Of a DNA stretch of 10,131 nt, positions 1-7,301 are shown piece after piece. The notes beneath the pieces are model-generated. The model did not search any database. It was not told the DNA's origin and saw nothing but the letters and a program-made list of their open reading frames with translations. Each line of letters starts with the position of its first letter. Position 1 is the stretch's first letter. The stretch lies in contig JBEKIF010000112.1 in NCBI GenBank assembly GCA_050011895.1, positions 1 to 10,131 of the forward strand, read 5' to 3'. Made by a program: the position numbers and the translations under genes. The DNA is from DATBGO01 sp050011895. GTDB lineage: Bacteria; Actinomycetota; Actinomycetes; Streptosporangiales; Streptosporangiaceae.

Positions 1-8
1 AGGATCGA

Positions 9-2666
9 ATGCACGTTCACGCCCAGCCCCTGGCACCCTCCGATTCACACTGGCAAAGGTCCGTCCGGACGGACGACGCCCGTCCCGCCGCCCTTCATGT
101 CGCGGGTGGCGGGCGGCCTCTCGAACCAGAGGTACGTGCCGAGATGGGAGCCAGGCTCGGCCACGACTTCTCCCACGTCCGGGTCCACGACGACGGCCGG
201 GCACACGACTGCGCCGCCGCGATGCGTGCGCTTGCATATACCGTCGGTTCGGACATCGTCTTCCGGCGGGGTGGCTACAACCCTGGCACTGCGGAGGGCA
301 AGGTCACCCTCGCCCACGAGCTTACCCACGTCATCCAGCAGGGCCAGGGGACGGTTGACGGCACCGAGACGGCCGGAGGCGCCCGGGTCAGCAGCCCGGG
401 TGATCGCTTCGAGCGGGCGGCGGCGGCGAACGCCGAGCAGGCGGTCCGGGCGCCCGTTGAGCCGGGCCTGAGGAGGCTCCGTGCGGGCCCGCGCGGCGGG
501 CGTCCGATGCGCAGCTTCGGTAGCTGGCCGACCGGGGCCGTGCTGCAGCGTCAAGTCGACAAAGCGCCACGGGACGCAAAGCACCCGGAGAACTTCCCGA
601 CCTATGAGGGGTGGCTGGGCGCTTTCGCCGTCCTGCCGACTTTCCCTCCGAAGGACGGATGGGATGTCGTGGGAGATAAGCCGGCCGAGCCTGGCGAGTC
701 ACCTGATCCCATCGGTCCCCAGCCAGGGGACAAGTTCATCGACCACCCCACCGACGCGTGGGTGAAGGCGAACCTGCCCGAGGAGCTGCGCCAGACGGCA
801 TACCGGCTGCCCGCCGACTGCGCGGACGTCGCGGTGATCTTGCGGCACGTGTGGCTGTTCTCCCATAACCGCAGCGAGCAGTACCGCGGCTTCACCGTTG
901 GATTCCTGGCCGGCGAGTCAGACCGGGCGCGCAGCGCGCGAGTGGGCAAAGACATCGCGGGGATCAACACCCCGCAGGTGCCGACGATGGTCAATCCCTA
1001 TACCAATGCCGAGGGACGGCCCTTGCGCAGCATCGCGGCGCTCGCGCCGCTACTGCATCCCGGCGATATCTTGCTCTGGGCCCATCACGCGGACCCGAAG
1101 CACGGGCCGCCCGACCCCACCCGACCGCGCTCGGGCGGACACACCCAGACGATCATGAGCATCACCCGGAGCGGCAGCACCATCACCATGATCAAGGCGC
1201 TGCAGGGCAACCAGCCGCTGCCCCCGGAGAGCGGGGAAGCCCTGCGCCACACCCCCGGTCGGCGCATCGAAGTCAGGGAATTGGGCAATCCCAGAGATCT
1301 GCAGGTGCCGGCGAAGAAGGGCAGGCCAGCCGAGCAGCTCTGGAACTTCGGAGACGGGCATACCACCCTGGTCATGGCCGGGCCGCCGAAATCCGGAGAG
1401 CGACCCGCCGCGAAGCAGGAGCACGGCAAGCTGGCACGGCACCTGGCCGACTGGCTCCCGGCGATCGCGGCGGCGCCCCGCGATCGGCTGGAAGGCGTGT
1501 TCGAGGCGTCGATGCGCGAGGCGCAGGCGATGCTGGAACGAGGCGATCCGCCCGCGGAGGTCGAGGGTGAAGCGCGCTCGCTTGGGCATGCCGTACGGGT
1601 CCGGCTGGACCGGCTGGACGCCGAGCTCGCGAAAGCGCACAAGCCACCCAGCCCGGCCACCCGCGAGGGCATCCTGGCGACGTTCGGTGTCCTGCGCACC
1701 GGGCAGGGAACCACAGCTGCGCCTGTCGTCGCCAAGGTCTTCACGGCGGTCTCCGCGGCGTTCGAGGCGACCGTGCCTGAGCCTGGCTGGTCCGCCGTCG
1801 GCGCGAGCGACGTCAACGCCGGTGAGCGGATGGTCGGTCACGCGCGCCGAATCCCGCTGGCCGGGCTGCCGGGACCTGCTCAGGCCATCATCGTGCTGCC
1901 GGCCCAGATCACCGGCGGTCCCCAGCCCGTCGATGTCCTGCTGCACTTCCATGGCCGCAACGCCGGCTACAAGGCGGGCCGGGACATCTCGGTGGACGAA
2001 ATCGAGGCCCAGCTGGAGGGCAGTAACCGGCGCATGCTGGCGGTGCTGCCGCAGGGCACCGCGGACGCGGACTTCGGCCAGTTCGACGCCAGCAACTACC
2101 TCGCCGCCGTATTCACCACCCTGGACTCGATGAAGATCTGGTCGCCGACGCCGCGCAGGGGGTCGGTCGTGCTGAGCGGGCACAGCGGCGGCGGGAAGGT
2201 GGCCGCGGATCTGGCGACGAGTGGCTCCGTTCAGGGTGCCACGGAGCTTGCGCTCTTTGACGGCATTAACGGGCCAGCCGAACTGGCCGCGATCGAGACC
2301 TGGGTTCTCGCCCAGCTCGACAGTGCCGCGATCAGGCTCGGCGGGCCGGTGAAGGGAGATCCGGCTAAGGAAGACCAGGTCCTGAACACTGTCGCTCGAC
2401 TGCGCACTTATCACAGCGGTCCGGCCACGGCGCCCCCGACCCGGCAGAGGCTGGACTACCCCGGACTGCACGCCACGCTGAAGGCGACCATCGCCCACTG
2501 GTTCGACGGCCACGGCGCCGATCTGAGCCCTCACGCCGCGAGCGAGCTGAGAGCGCGTTTCACGGTGATAGCGACCGGCGAGCGCGACCACGACCGCATG
2601 GTCGGCGGCCCGTCCAAGCCCGGCTCGCGTACCGGTGCGCTACGGGACGCCCTGACTATCAAGTGA
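9..2666 (+). CDS. DUF4157 metallopeptidase-like protein with NlpC/P60-like and alpha/beta-hydrolase modules
   Basis: 885 residues. Seen: residues about 36-113 match the DUF4157 pattern, with a GRPLEPEVRAEMGARLGHDF opening, an AYTVGSDIVF segment and the zinc site HELTH (H103, E104, H107). A Pro/Arg/Gly-rich linker follows (about 114-185). Residues about 265-390 look like a papain-fold NlpC/P60-type core: C271 in LPADCADVAV, then PGDILLW, then H378 in GGHTQTIMS. Residues about 480-580 are Ala/Glu-rich and probably helical. The C-terminal part (about 600-870) is alpha/beta-hydrolase-like: LLHFHGRNAG, nucleophile elbow GHSGGG (S726), a candidate acid D751 and a candidate His H861. There is no signal peptide or membrane segment. 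Known: DUF4157 proteins are frequent near extracellular contractile injection systems and in toxin-like fusions. Inferred: an exported or injected effector, with the metallopeptidase perhaps processing it. The ATG at 9 has AGGA at 1-4 and gives the usual distance to the DUF4157 core; an in-frame start further left cannot be excluded because the window begins there. Confident for DUF4157, fairly so for the hydrolase, moderate for the middle module. Confidence 0.9.
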   Translation: MHVHAQPLAPSDSHWQRSVRTDDARPAALHVAGGGRPLEPEVRAEMGARLGHDFSHVRVHDDGRAHDCAAAMRALAYTVGSDIVFRRGGYNPGTAEGKVTLAHELTHVIQQGQGTVDGTETAGGARVSSPGDRFERAAAANAEQAVRAPVEPGLRRLRAGPRGGRPMRSFGSWPTGAVLQRQVDKAPRDAKHPENFPTYEGWLGAFAVLPTFPPKDGWDVVGDKPAEPGESPDPIGPQPGDKFIDHPTDAWVKANLPEELRQTAYRLPADCADVAVILRHVWLFSHNRSEQYRGFTVGFLAGESDRARSARVGKDIAGINTPQVPTMVNPYTNAEGRPLRSIAALAPLLHPGDILLWAHHADPKHGPPDPTRPRSGGHTQTIMSITRSGSTITMIKALQGNQPLPPESGEALRHTPGRRIEVRELGNPRDLQVPAKKGRPAEQLWNFGDGHTTLVMAGPPKSGERPAAKQEHGKLARHLADWLPAIAAAPRDRLEGVFEASMREAQAMLERGDPPAEVEGEARSLGHAVRVRLDRLDAELAKAHKPPSPATREGILATFGVLRTGQGTTAAPVVAKVFTAVSAAFEATVPEPGWSAVGASDVNAGERMVGHARRIPLAGLPGPAQAIIVLPAQITGGPQPVDVLLHFHGRNAGYKAGRDISVDEIEAQLEGSNRRMLAVLPQGTADADFGQFDASNYLAAVFTTLDSMKIWSPTPRRGSVVLSGHSGGGKVAADLATSGSVQGATELALFDGINGPAELAAIETWVLAQLDSAAIRLGGPVKGDPAKEDQVLNTVARLRTYHSGPATAPPTRQRLDYPGLHATLKATIAHWFDGHGADLSPHAASELRARFTVIATGERDHDRMVGGPSKPGSRTGALRDALTIK

Positions 2667-2874
2667 GCTCTCCCGCTCCGGCAGCGCGGGCTGTCCACCA
2701 CGGTGCTGCTCGTCATCCGCAACCAGTGCATCCTCGCGCCATGTGGGCGTGCATCAGGGAGGGCGGCCGGCGTAGATCCTCCAACCTGGCCGTGCCGCTC
2801 CAGTGCTGGTGCTACCAGGGGTCGGAATCTCGCATCCGTAGCTGGCAAAGGCCGGAGGATGCCCCAGGGGCAGC

Positions 2875-3207
2875 TCATCGGGTTGGGGCCGCGGGGCGGG
2901 GCTTGCCGGGGGCGACGGTGCGAGCCAGGATCCCGAGCGTGGCCCTCAGCGCGCTCTCGGGGATCACCGGGAAGATGGCGGCGTCCTTCCAGCTCTGCTC
3001 GGCCGCCGACCAGTCGTAGTAGGACGTTACGAGCGTGCCCTCCTCGATTGGCTCTAGCCGGTAGCCGTACACGTGGTGGAGGTTCAGCTGGCCGCGGACG
3101 GTCCAGGCGATCCCCCAGTCGGGCTCGTGGAGCAAATGGCAATGCCGACAGTGAACGCATGGGGCGAGCGTGAAAAGATGTTCTGTGCGCCTTGTCGCGC
3201 CGGGCAA
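2875..3207 (-). pseudogene. SRPBCC (polyketide cyclase-like) protein, N-terminally truncated remnant
   Basis: The C-terminal half of an SRPBCC/START-like protein is recognisable: HHVYGYRLEPIEEGTLVTSY, then YYDWSAAEQSWKD and FPVIPESALRATLGILAR. This is the family's last beta strands followed by the long C-terminal helix. Such proteins bind small hydrophobic ligands and usually run to about 140-160 residues. Here at most 110 codons are open, and only those from about residue 28 onward (EPDWGIAWTVRGQ) look like the family. The first 27 codons (CVHCRHCHL and similar) do not. No ribosome binding site precedes the ATG at 3207, and the missing N-terminal half would lie where the antitoxin promoter and gene now sit. 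I therefore call it a remnant truncated at its 5' side, possibly when the toxin-antitoxin cassette arrived. An intact short protein starting at 3207 is possible but less likely. Confidence 0.6.
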
Positions 3208-3234
3208 CTCGTCCGCCGGGTCGCCGTCTCACCA

Positions 3235-3252
3235 AGTAGTACTTAGTAGTAC
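3235..3252 (+). promoter_or_regulatory. Tandem AGTAGTAC repeat, probable antitoxin operator/promoter
   Basis: AGTAGTAC occurs twice (3235-3242 and 3245-3252), exactly ten bases apart, so both copies face the same side of the helix. Each copy contains the palindromic core GTAC. The second copy ends two bases before the ATG at 3254. Phd/YefM antitoxins are known to repress their own operons by binding short repeats with a TGTACA-like core overlapping the promoter, so an autoregulatory operator is the natural reading. The AT-rich stretch may also be the -10 region of a leaderless transcript, since no Shine-Dalgarno sequence precedes 3254. The function is inferred. Confidence 0.55.
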
Positions 3253-3253
3253 C

Positions 3254-3553
3254 ATGGTTCTCATGGAGTCCGTGACGGTAAGCGAGCTGAACCGGCAGAC
3301 CGCCAGGGTGCTGGAGCGTGTCAAGGCCGGGGAGTCGGTCGAGATCAGCGAGTATGGGCGTCCCGTTGCCCGCATTATGCCCGCCGCCCCTTCGACGGGG
3401 GTTCCGCTGCTCGATCGCCTGATAGCGCAAGGCCGGGCAACCCCGGCAGCCAACCCCGGGGCGATCCCGCCTACTCCGCCGCGCGACGAGAACGATGAGG
3501 ACATATCCCTCAGCGCAGCTCTGGCACAGATGCGCGATGACGAGCGGTACTGA
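3254..3553 (+). CDS. Type II antitoxin, Phd/YefM family
   Basis: 99 residues from the ATG at 3254 (96 from the ATG at 3263). The N-terminal DNA-binding and dimerisation domain has the family signature VTVSELNRQTARVLERVKAG followed by ESVEISEYGRPVARIMP. A Pro/Asn-rich linker leads to a C-terminal toxin-binding tail, DISLSAALAQMRDDERY, of the kind that folds onto its partner. It should neutralise the PIN toxin encoded directly downstream and repress the operon. Its TGA (3551-3553) overlaps the toxin ATG by one base, so the two are translationally coupled. The frame is open further upstream (to 3170), but that part lacks family similarity and would run through the operator. Neither ATG has a clear Shine-Dalgarno sequence; a leaderless start at 3254 fits the operator position best. 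Family confident, exact start less so. Confidence 0.9.
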   Translation: MVLMESVTVSELNRQTARVLERVKAGESVEISEYGRPVARIMPAAPSTGVPLLDRLIAQGRATPAANPGAIPPTPPRDENDEDISLSAALAQMRDDERY

Positions 3554-3942
3554 TGATCTACCTGGATACCTCGGCCGCGCTCAAGCTCGTCGTGACCGAG
3601 CCAGAGACCGGGCGCCTGGAACTATGGATGGCAGAGCACGCCGGAATCCCGCGCGTATCGTCACGACTGCTCCGCATTGAGATGCTGCGAGCCGTGACCC
3701 GCACTGCGCCCCGCCGGATAAGCCGCGTCAATGTGGTCCTGTCTGCGATCGCGTTGCTGAGCATGGACGATGTCGCTCCGGCGGCCGAGGTCATCGGGGA
3801 CAAGACGCTGCGCAGCCTCGACGCCATCCACCTCGCGACCGCTCACGAGATACGAACCGAGCTGAGCGCCTTCGTCTGTTACGACAAGAGACTGCGGGAC
3901 TCAGCGCACGCCCTGGGACTGCCCGTCGAAGCCCCCGCCTGA
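3553..3942 (+). CDS. vapC: VapC-family PIN-domain ribonuclease toxin
   Basis: 129 residues, the normal size for a VapC toxin. The PIN domain spans nearly the whole protein with its acidic metal-binding residues in place: D5 in MIYLDTSAALKL, E43 in RIEMLRAV, D90 in SLDAIHLATA and D111 in CYDKRL. VapC toxins are Mg/Mn-dependent endoribonucleases that cut tRNA or rRNA and arrest growth when the antitoxin is lost; the target of this one cannot be read from sequence. The ATG at 3553 shares one base with the antitoxin stop, so both proteins come from one message and operon repression should cover both. All four catalytic positions are intact, so the toxin looks functional. It is a typical accessory-region cassette. 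Confidence 0.93.
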   Translation: MIYLDTSAALKLVVTEPETGRLELWMAEHAGIPRVSSRLLRIEMLRAVTRTAPRRISRVNVVLSAIALLSMDDVAPAAEVIGDKTLRSLDAIHLATAHEIRTELSAFVCYDKRLRDSAHALGLPVEAPA

Positions 3943-4437
3943 CACGGTATGCGCACAGCCGCTGGCCACGCGGCACTCCGAACTGGATGCTCTGCGCCCG
4001 CCTGCCTCGGATCGGCATCACCGCAGACGTACGCCGAATCGTCGCTCTGCTCGCGGCCTGGAGATCAGGGACCGCTCTGCGCTCTCACCCCGCGTAGCCA
4101 CAGTTCCGGCCATCGGTCCAGACCGGCGGCGATGTGCGCGCTGCAGATGTCGAGGCAGAATTACTGAATGTGATCACTTCGTGGTGAGGCGCAGCGCCGG
4201 CTGCCGAGTATGCGCCGACTGTCGATGGCGAGTTCGCCCGCGACTGAGCGACACAGAACGGCAAGTTCTGGATGGCCGACCCCACGGCCAGTAGGTCTGC
4301 TATCCGCGGCCGGGCGGCAAGCGCCCTTCAACCAGGGCACTGGGCCCTGGCTTTGGTGGTGTTGGCACGAGTTCGGAGGTACCGGCTGGCCCCCTCCGCT
4401 CCGAGCCCCGGCTGAGCCACAATCAGAGGGGGTTTCG
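3943..4437. other. Gap of about 495 bases without a convincing gene
   Basis: The stretch between the toxin stop and the mini-frame at 4438 holds no tRNA, no long inverted repeat and no complete gene that I recognise. Codon bias is weaker than in the flanking genes. One plus-strand segment (open 4248-4415, ATG at 4272, 47 codons) has a coding-like end, QPGHWALALVVLARVRRYRL, that could be the tail of a decayed protein, but it has no ribosome binding site and no recognised family. The gap probably also holds the promoter of the permease transcript; no clear -35/-10 pair was found. Confidence 0.4.
4425..4432 (+). promoter_or_regulatory. Strong Shine-Dalgarno for the mini-frame ahead of the permease
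   Basis: AGAGGGGG lies five bases (TTTCG) before the ATG at 4438. It is a better ribosome binding site than anything directly upstream of the permease GTG at 4491, where only a weak GGTGG is visible. This supports translation entering at 4438 and continuing into the permease by coupling. Confidence 0.5.
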
Positions 4438-4494
4438 ATGGAGCTGGCAGAATCGCAGCGGGGTGGGATGCAGCGACCCGGTGGTTCACCGTGA
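4438..4494 (+). CDS. 18-residue leader-like peptide overlapping the permease start
   Basis: The frame MELAESQRGGMQRPGGSP ends with TGA at 4492-4494, which overlaps the permease GTG at 4491 as GTGA. The overlap and the strong AGAGGGGG site at 4425-4432 are what a translationally coupled leader frame would look like. The peptide has no recognised motif. In related loci the ATPase gene usually sits directly before the permease with this type of overlap, so the frame may be a leftover of a lost ATPase gene tail or a true coupling peptide. The frame is also open further upstream (to 4210), but that extension does not look coding. Confidence 0.4.
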   Translation: MELAESQRGGMQRPGGSP

Positions 4495-7046
4495 CCGGGC
4501 GGGTGTGGCGTGCCGCCCTCTACCGTGCGCGCGCCACCTTGCACATGCGGTGGGGTGGCTACCTCGCCGTGGTTCTGTTGGTGGGGCTGGTGGGTGGCGT
4601 GGCGATGGGCGCGATCGCCGGCGCACGGCGCACCCAGTCCGCCTTCCCGGCGTTTCTCGCCGCCAAGGACTCTTCGGACATGCAGGCCCAGATCTGGAAC
4701 CTCGGCGAATCTCTGAGTGGCGCCGCGACGGCGAACCTGACCGGGCAGCTGGCGCGCCTTCGCTATGTGGAGCACGTCGCCAGCGCTCCCGCGCTGCTGC
4801 TTCTTCCGCTCGGGCCGGGCGGGAAGCCCGGTCCTTCCGCATCCGCCTACCTGGGCAATGAGGTCAACGTCGTCGGCAGCGACGGCGGCATGTACTTCCG
4901 CCAGGACGGCGTGAGCGTGGCGGCGGGCCGGATGGCCGATCCCGGTCGCGCCGATGAGATGGTCGCCACGGCGGAGGCGGCGAGCCTCGGCGGCTGGCGC
5001 GTCGGTGAGACCGTCCGGTTCGGCGCCTACACGGTGCAGCAGGCGAACTCCCCGGCGTTCAGCCCGGCCACAGCCAAACCCGCAGCCCGGGTCTCGGTCA
5101 AGCTCGTCGGCCTGGTCGTGTTCCCGGCCCAGGTGGCCCGTGACGACGTCGACCGCTACCCGACTGTGGTGCTGATGACCCCGGCCCTCACCCGGCGGCT
5201 GCGCTCGAGCGAAACGTTGCCGCTCTACGGGTTGCGGCTCGAACACGGCACCCAGGACGTGCCGGCGGTGGAGCGGGAGATCATCCGCTTCCTCCCCCGG
5301 GGCACCACCTACGCCTTCCACATCACGTCGGTGGTCACCGGGCAGGTCGAGCGGGCCAGCAAGCCCGAGGCGATCGCGCTCGGCGTGTTCGGGGCCATCG
5401 CCGCTGCCGCCACCCTGCTGATCGCCGGCCTGGCCATCAGCCGGGGGCTGTGGGCGAACGATGAGGACCTCATTGTCCTGCGAGCGCTCGGCGCCGACCC
5501 GGGGACGATGACGGTGGACGCCGGACTTGGCCTGCTGGGCGCGGTGGTGCTCGGATCAGTGGCGGCCGTCGGCGTCGCTGTGGCACTCTCACCGCTGGCA
5601 CCGATCGGGTCGGTGCGTCAGCTGGATCCCTCGCCAGGGTTCGCCGTCGACTGGACGGTGCTCGGCACGGGATTCGCGGTGCTGGTCGCCGGCCTGGGTG
5701 CCCTCACCGTTGCGCTGGCCTACCGGAGGGCCACCAGAGCCTACGGCGACCGGCGTGAGCCCGCCGGACGGGCATCGAGCGTGGTCCGCGCGGCTGAGAG
5801 GACCGGTCTCCCGGCGCCGGCCGTGGCCGGTCTGCGCTTCTCGCTCGAGCCAGGCCACGGCCGGACCTCGGTACCGGTGCGCTCGGTGCTCGCCGGGGCC
5901 GTGCTGGCGGTGGTGGTCGTGGTGGCGACCGTCACTTTCGGCAGCGGCCTTAGCACCCTCAACTCCCACCCCGCGCTGTACGGGTGGAACTGGAACTACG
6001 CCCTCTCGGAAACCACCGGAGGCGGGGACGTCCCCCCCATGGCAGGTCGCCTCCTCGACCACGATCCGGACGTGGCCGCGTGGACGGGGTTTAAATACGG
6101 CGAAGCCCAGATCGACGGCCAGACCGTCCCGGAGCTGGACGGACAGACGCACGCCGCCCTCAGCCCGCCCATTCTGTCGGGGCACGCGCTGGATGCAAAC
6201 AATCAGGTGGTCCTCGGCGTGGCCACCCTCGCCGCGCTGCACAAGAAGGTCGGCGACAGCGTCGTCGCCAGCTACGGAGGCCCGCAGAACGCCCCGATCT
6301 ACATCCCGCCGACCCACGTGGTGATCGTCGGCACGGCCACCATGCCGGCCATCGGAACCAGCGGAACCCTCCACCCCTCGATGGGGACCGGGGCACTGTT
6401 CGCCGCGGACATCGAGCCTGCGGCGTTCCGGCGGGCAACCACCAGCCCGGACCCGAACCTGGACGGCCCGGCTATCGACGTCGTGCGGCTCCGCAGCGGC
6501 GTGACGCCCGCTGCCGGCCTGGATTCGCTGCAGCGGATCGCCGGCGCGGCGAACAAGGTCCTGGCCGCCGACCCCAACAGCTACGGCGACTCCGTCGACG
6601 TGCTCGATGTCCAGCGGCCCGCGGAGATCGTGAACTACCAATCGACGGGTGCCACTCCCCTGATTCTGGCTTCGGGACTGGCGGGAGGCGCTGTCGCGGC
6701 CCTCGGTCTTACCCTCGCCGCGTCGGTCCGGCGCCGCCGGCGGGACCTGGCGTTGATCAAGACCCTCGGCTTCACGCAGCGCCAGCTGGCGACGGCAGTT
6801 GCCTGGCAGGCGTCGGTCGCGGCGATCACCGGGGTCCTCGCCGGCGTGCCGGCCGGGATCGCCCTCGGGCGCTGGCTCTGGGACCTCTTCGCCCGTGACA
6901 TCTACGCCGTCCCCGAGCCCTCGGTGCCCGTTCTGCAAATCGTGGTGGTCGCGCTCGCGGCGCTTGTCCTGGCGAACCTGGCAGCCGCCATCCCCGGACG
7001 GATCGCCGCCCGGACGTCGACCGCCCTCGTGCTACGGGCCGAATGA
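4491..7046 (+). CDS. FtsX/MacB-type ABC transporter permease
   Basis: 851 residues. This is the inner-membrane part of a type VII (MacB/FtsX-like) ABC transporter, a class that moves lipids, peptides or drugs, or transmits mechanical force, rather than importing nutrients. By hydropathy there are about eight membrane segments: 24-44, 295-318, 343-366, 390-410, 465-486, 721-744, 768-790 and 812-834. Two large extracytoplasmic regions (45-294 and 487-720) alternate with two FtsX domains (about 295-415 and 721-845). The second FtsX domain carries the cytoplasmic coupling loop RRRRDLALIKTLGFTQRQL, which contacts the ATPase in this family. The opening VWRAALYRARATLHMRWGGY supports the GTG at 4491, which overlaps the 18-codon frame by four bases. 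The cognate ATP-binding protein is not encoded next to it on either side, so it must come from elsewhere or has been lost. The substrate is unknown. Confidence 0.92.
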   Translation: MTGRVWRAALYRARATLHMRWGGYLAVVLLVGLVGGVAMGAIAGARRTQSAFPAFLAAKDSSDMQAQIWNLGESLSGAATANLTGQLARLRYVEHVASAPALLLLPLGPGGKPGPSASAYLGNEVNVVGSDGGMYFRQDGVSVAAGRMADPGRADEMVATAEAASLGGWRVGETVRFGAYTVQQANSPAFSPATAKPAARVSVKLVGLVVFPAQVARDDVDRYPTVVLMTPALTRRLRSSETLPLYGLRLEHGTQDVPAVEREIIRFLPRGTTYAFHITSVVTGQVERASKPEAIALGVFGAIAAAATLLIAGLAISRGLWANDEDLIVLRALGADPGTMTVDAGLGLLGAVVLGSVAAVGVAVALSPLAPIGSVRQLDPSPGFAVDWTVLGTGFAVLVAGLGALTVALAYRRATRAYGDRREPAGRASSVVRAAERTGLPAPAVAGLRFSLEPGHGRTSVPVRSVLAGAVLAVVVVVATVTFGSGLSTLNSHPALYGWNWNYALSETTGGGDVPPMAGRLLDHDPDVAAWTGFKYGEAQIDGQTVPELDGQTHAALSPPILSGHALDANNQVVLGVATLAALHKKVGDSVVASYGGPQNAPIYIPPTHVVIVGTATMPAIGTSGTLHPSMGTGALFAADIEPAAFRRATTSPDPNLDGPAIDVVRLRSGVTPAAGLDSLQRIAGAANKVLAADPNSYGDSVDVLDVQRPAEIVNYQSTGATPLILASGLAGGAVAALGLTLAASVRRRRRDLALIKTLGFTQRQLATAVAWQASVAAITGVLAGVPAGIALGRWLWDLFARDIYAVPEPSVPVLQIVVVALAALVLANLAAAIPGRIAARTSTALVLRAE

Positions 7047-7301
7047 AGAGGATCTGGGTGAGCGAGCAGGCCGTCCCCACAGGTGCATCGCTATGACCCG
7101 GCAGGTGCCGGGGGCGTACTCGTGACCGCACTCACCTTCGGCGGCGAACAGGCCTTTGAGCGCGCAGAACCAAAGCTGCGCGGCGCGCCGAATCTCGAGA
7201 TATGGACGGCCAGGGTCTGATTGGAACCGAGACCGACGTCCACGCCGCATTACCCACCTTCCTCCGGGCGGTTTCCCCCAGGACCGACCCCAGCCGCCAG
7301 C
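7047..7301 (+). other. Non-genic stretch with coding-like fragments in two frames
   Basis: No intact gene is recognised here. Two short plus-strand stretches look protein-like. One runs from GTG 7083 to TGA 7220 (45 residues, containing VLVTALTFGGEQAFERAEPK). The other runs from ATG 7202 to TGA 7348 (48 residues, containing LIGTETDVHAALPTFLRAVS). Neither has a good ribosome binding site. Together with the frame ending at 7499 they could be pieces of one eroded gene or three unrelated short frames. No family could be assigned. Confidence 0.3.
7097..7112 (+). terminator. Short GC-rich hairpin after the permease
   Basis: CCCGGC (7097-7102) and GCCGGG (7107-7112) form a perfect six-base-pair stem around an AGGT loop, 50 bases after the permease stop. 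There is no T-run, so at best it is a weak GC-rich terminator of the kind seen in actinomycetes. It also lies inside a possible small coding fragment. Confidence 0.25.

Noticed and set aside
1050..2591. Minus-strand open frame of 513 codons opposite the DUF4157 gene
   Set aside because: Antisense shadow of a GC-rich gene: low-complexity Arg/Gly/Pro-rich translation with no family motif, while the plus frame has clear domains throughout.
2672..2690. CCCGC/GCGGG hairpin just after the DUF4157 gene as a terminator
   Set aside because: Only five base pairs and no T-run; such stems are expected by chance at this GC content.
4161..5321. Minus-strand open frame of 386 codons over the permease start
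   Set aside because: His/Arg/Gly-rich translation without motifs; the opposite strand encodes conserved permease sequence.
5589..6938. Minus-strand open frame of 449 codons inside the permease gene
   Set aside because: Same antisense effect; no recognisable domain and no start signals.
7043..7096. 17-codon frame overlapping the permease stop as ATGA
   Set aside because: The overlap is suggestive, but the peptide is tiny, has no ribosome binding site and no downstream gene to couple to.
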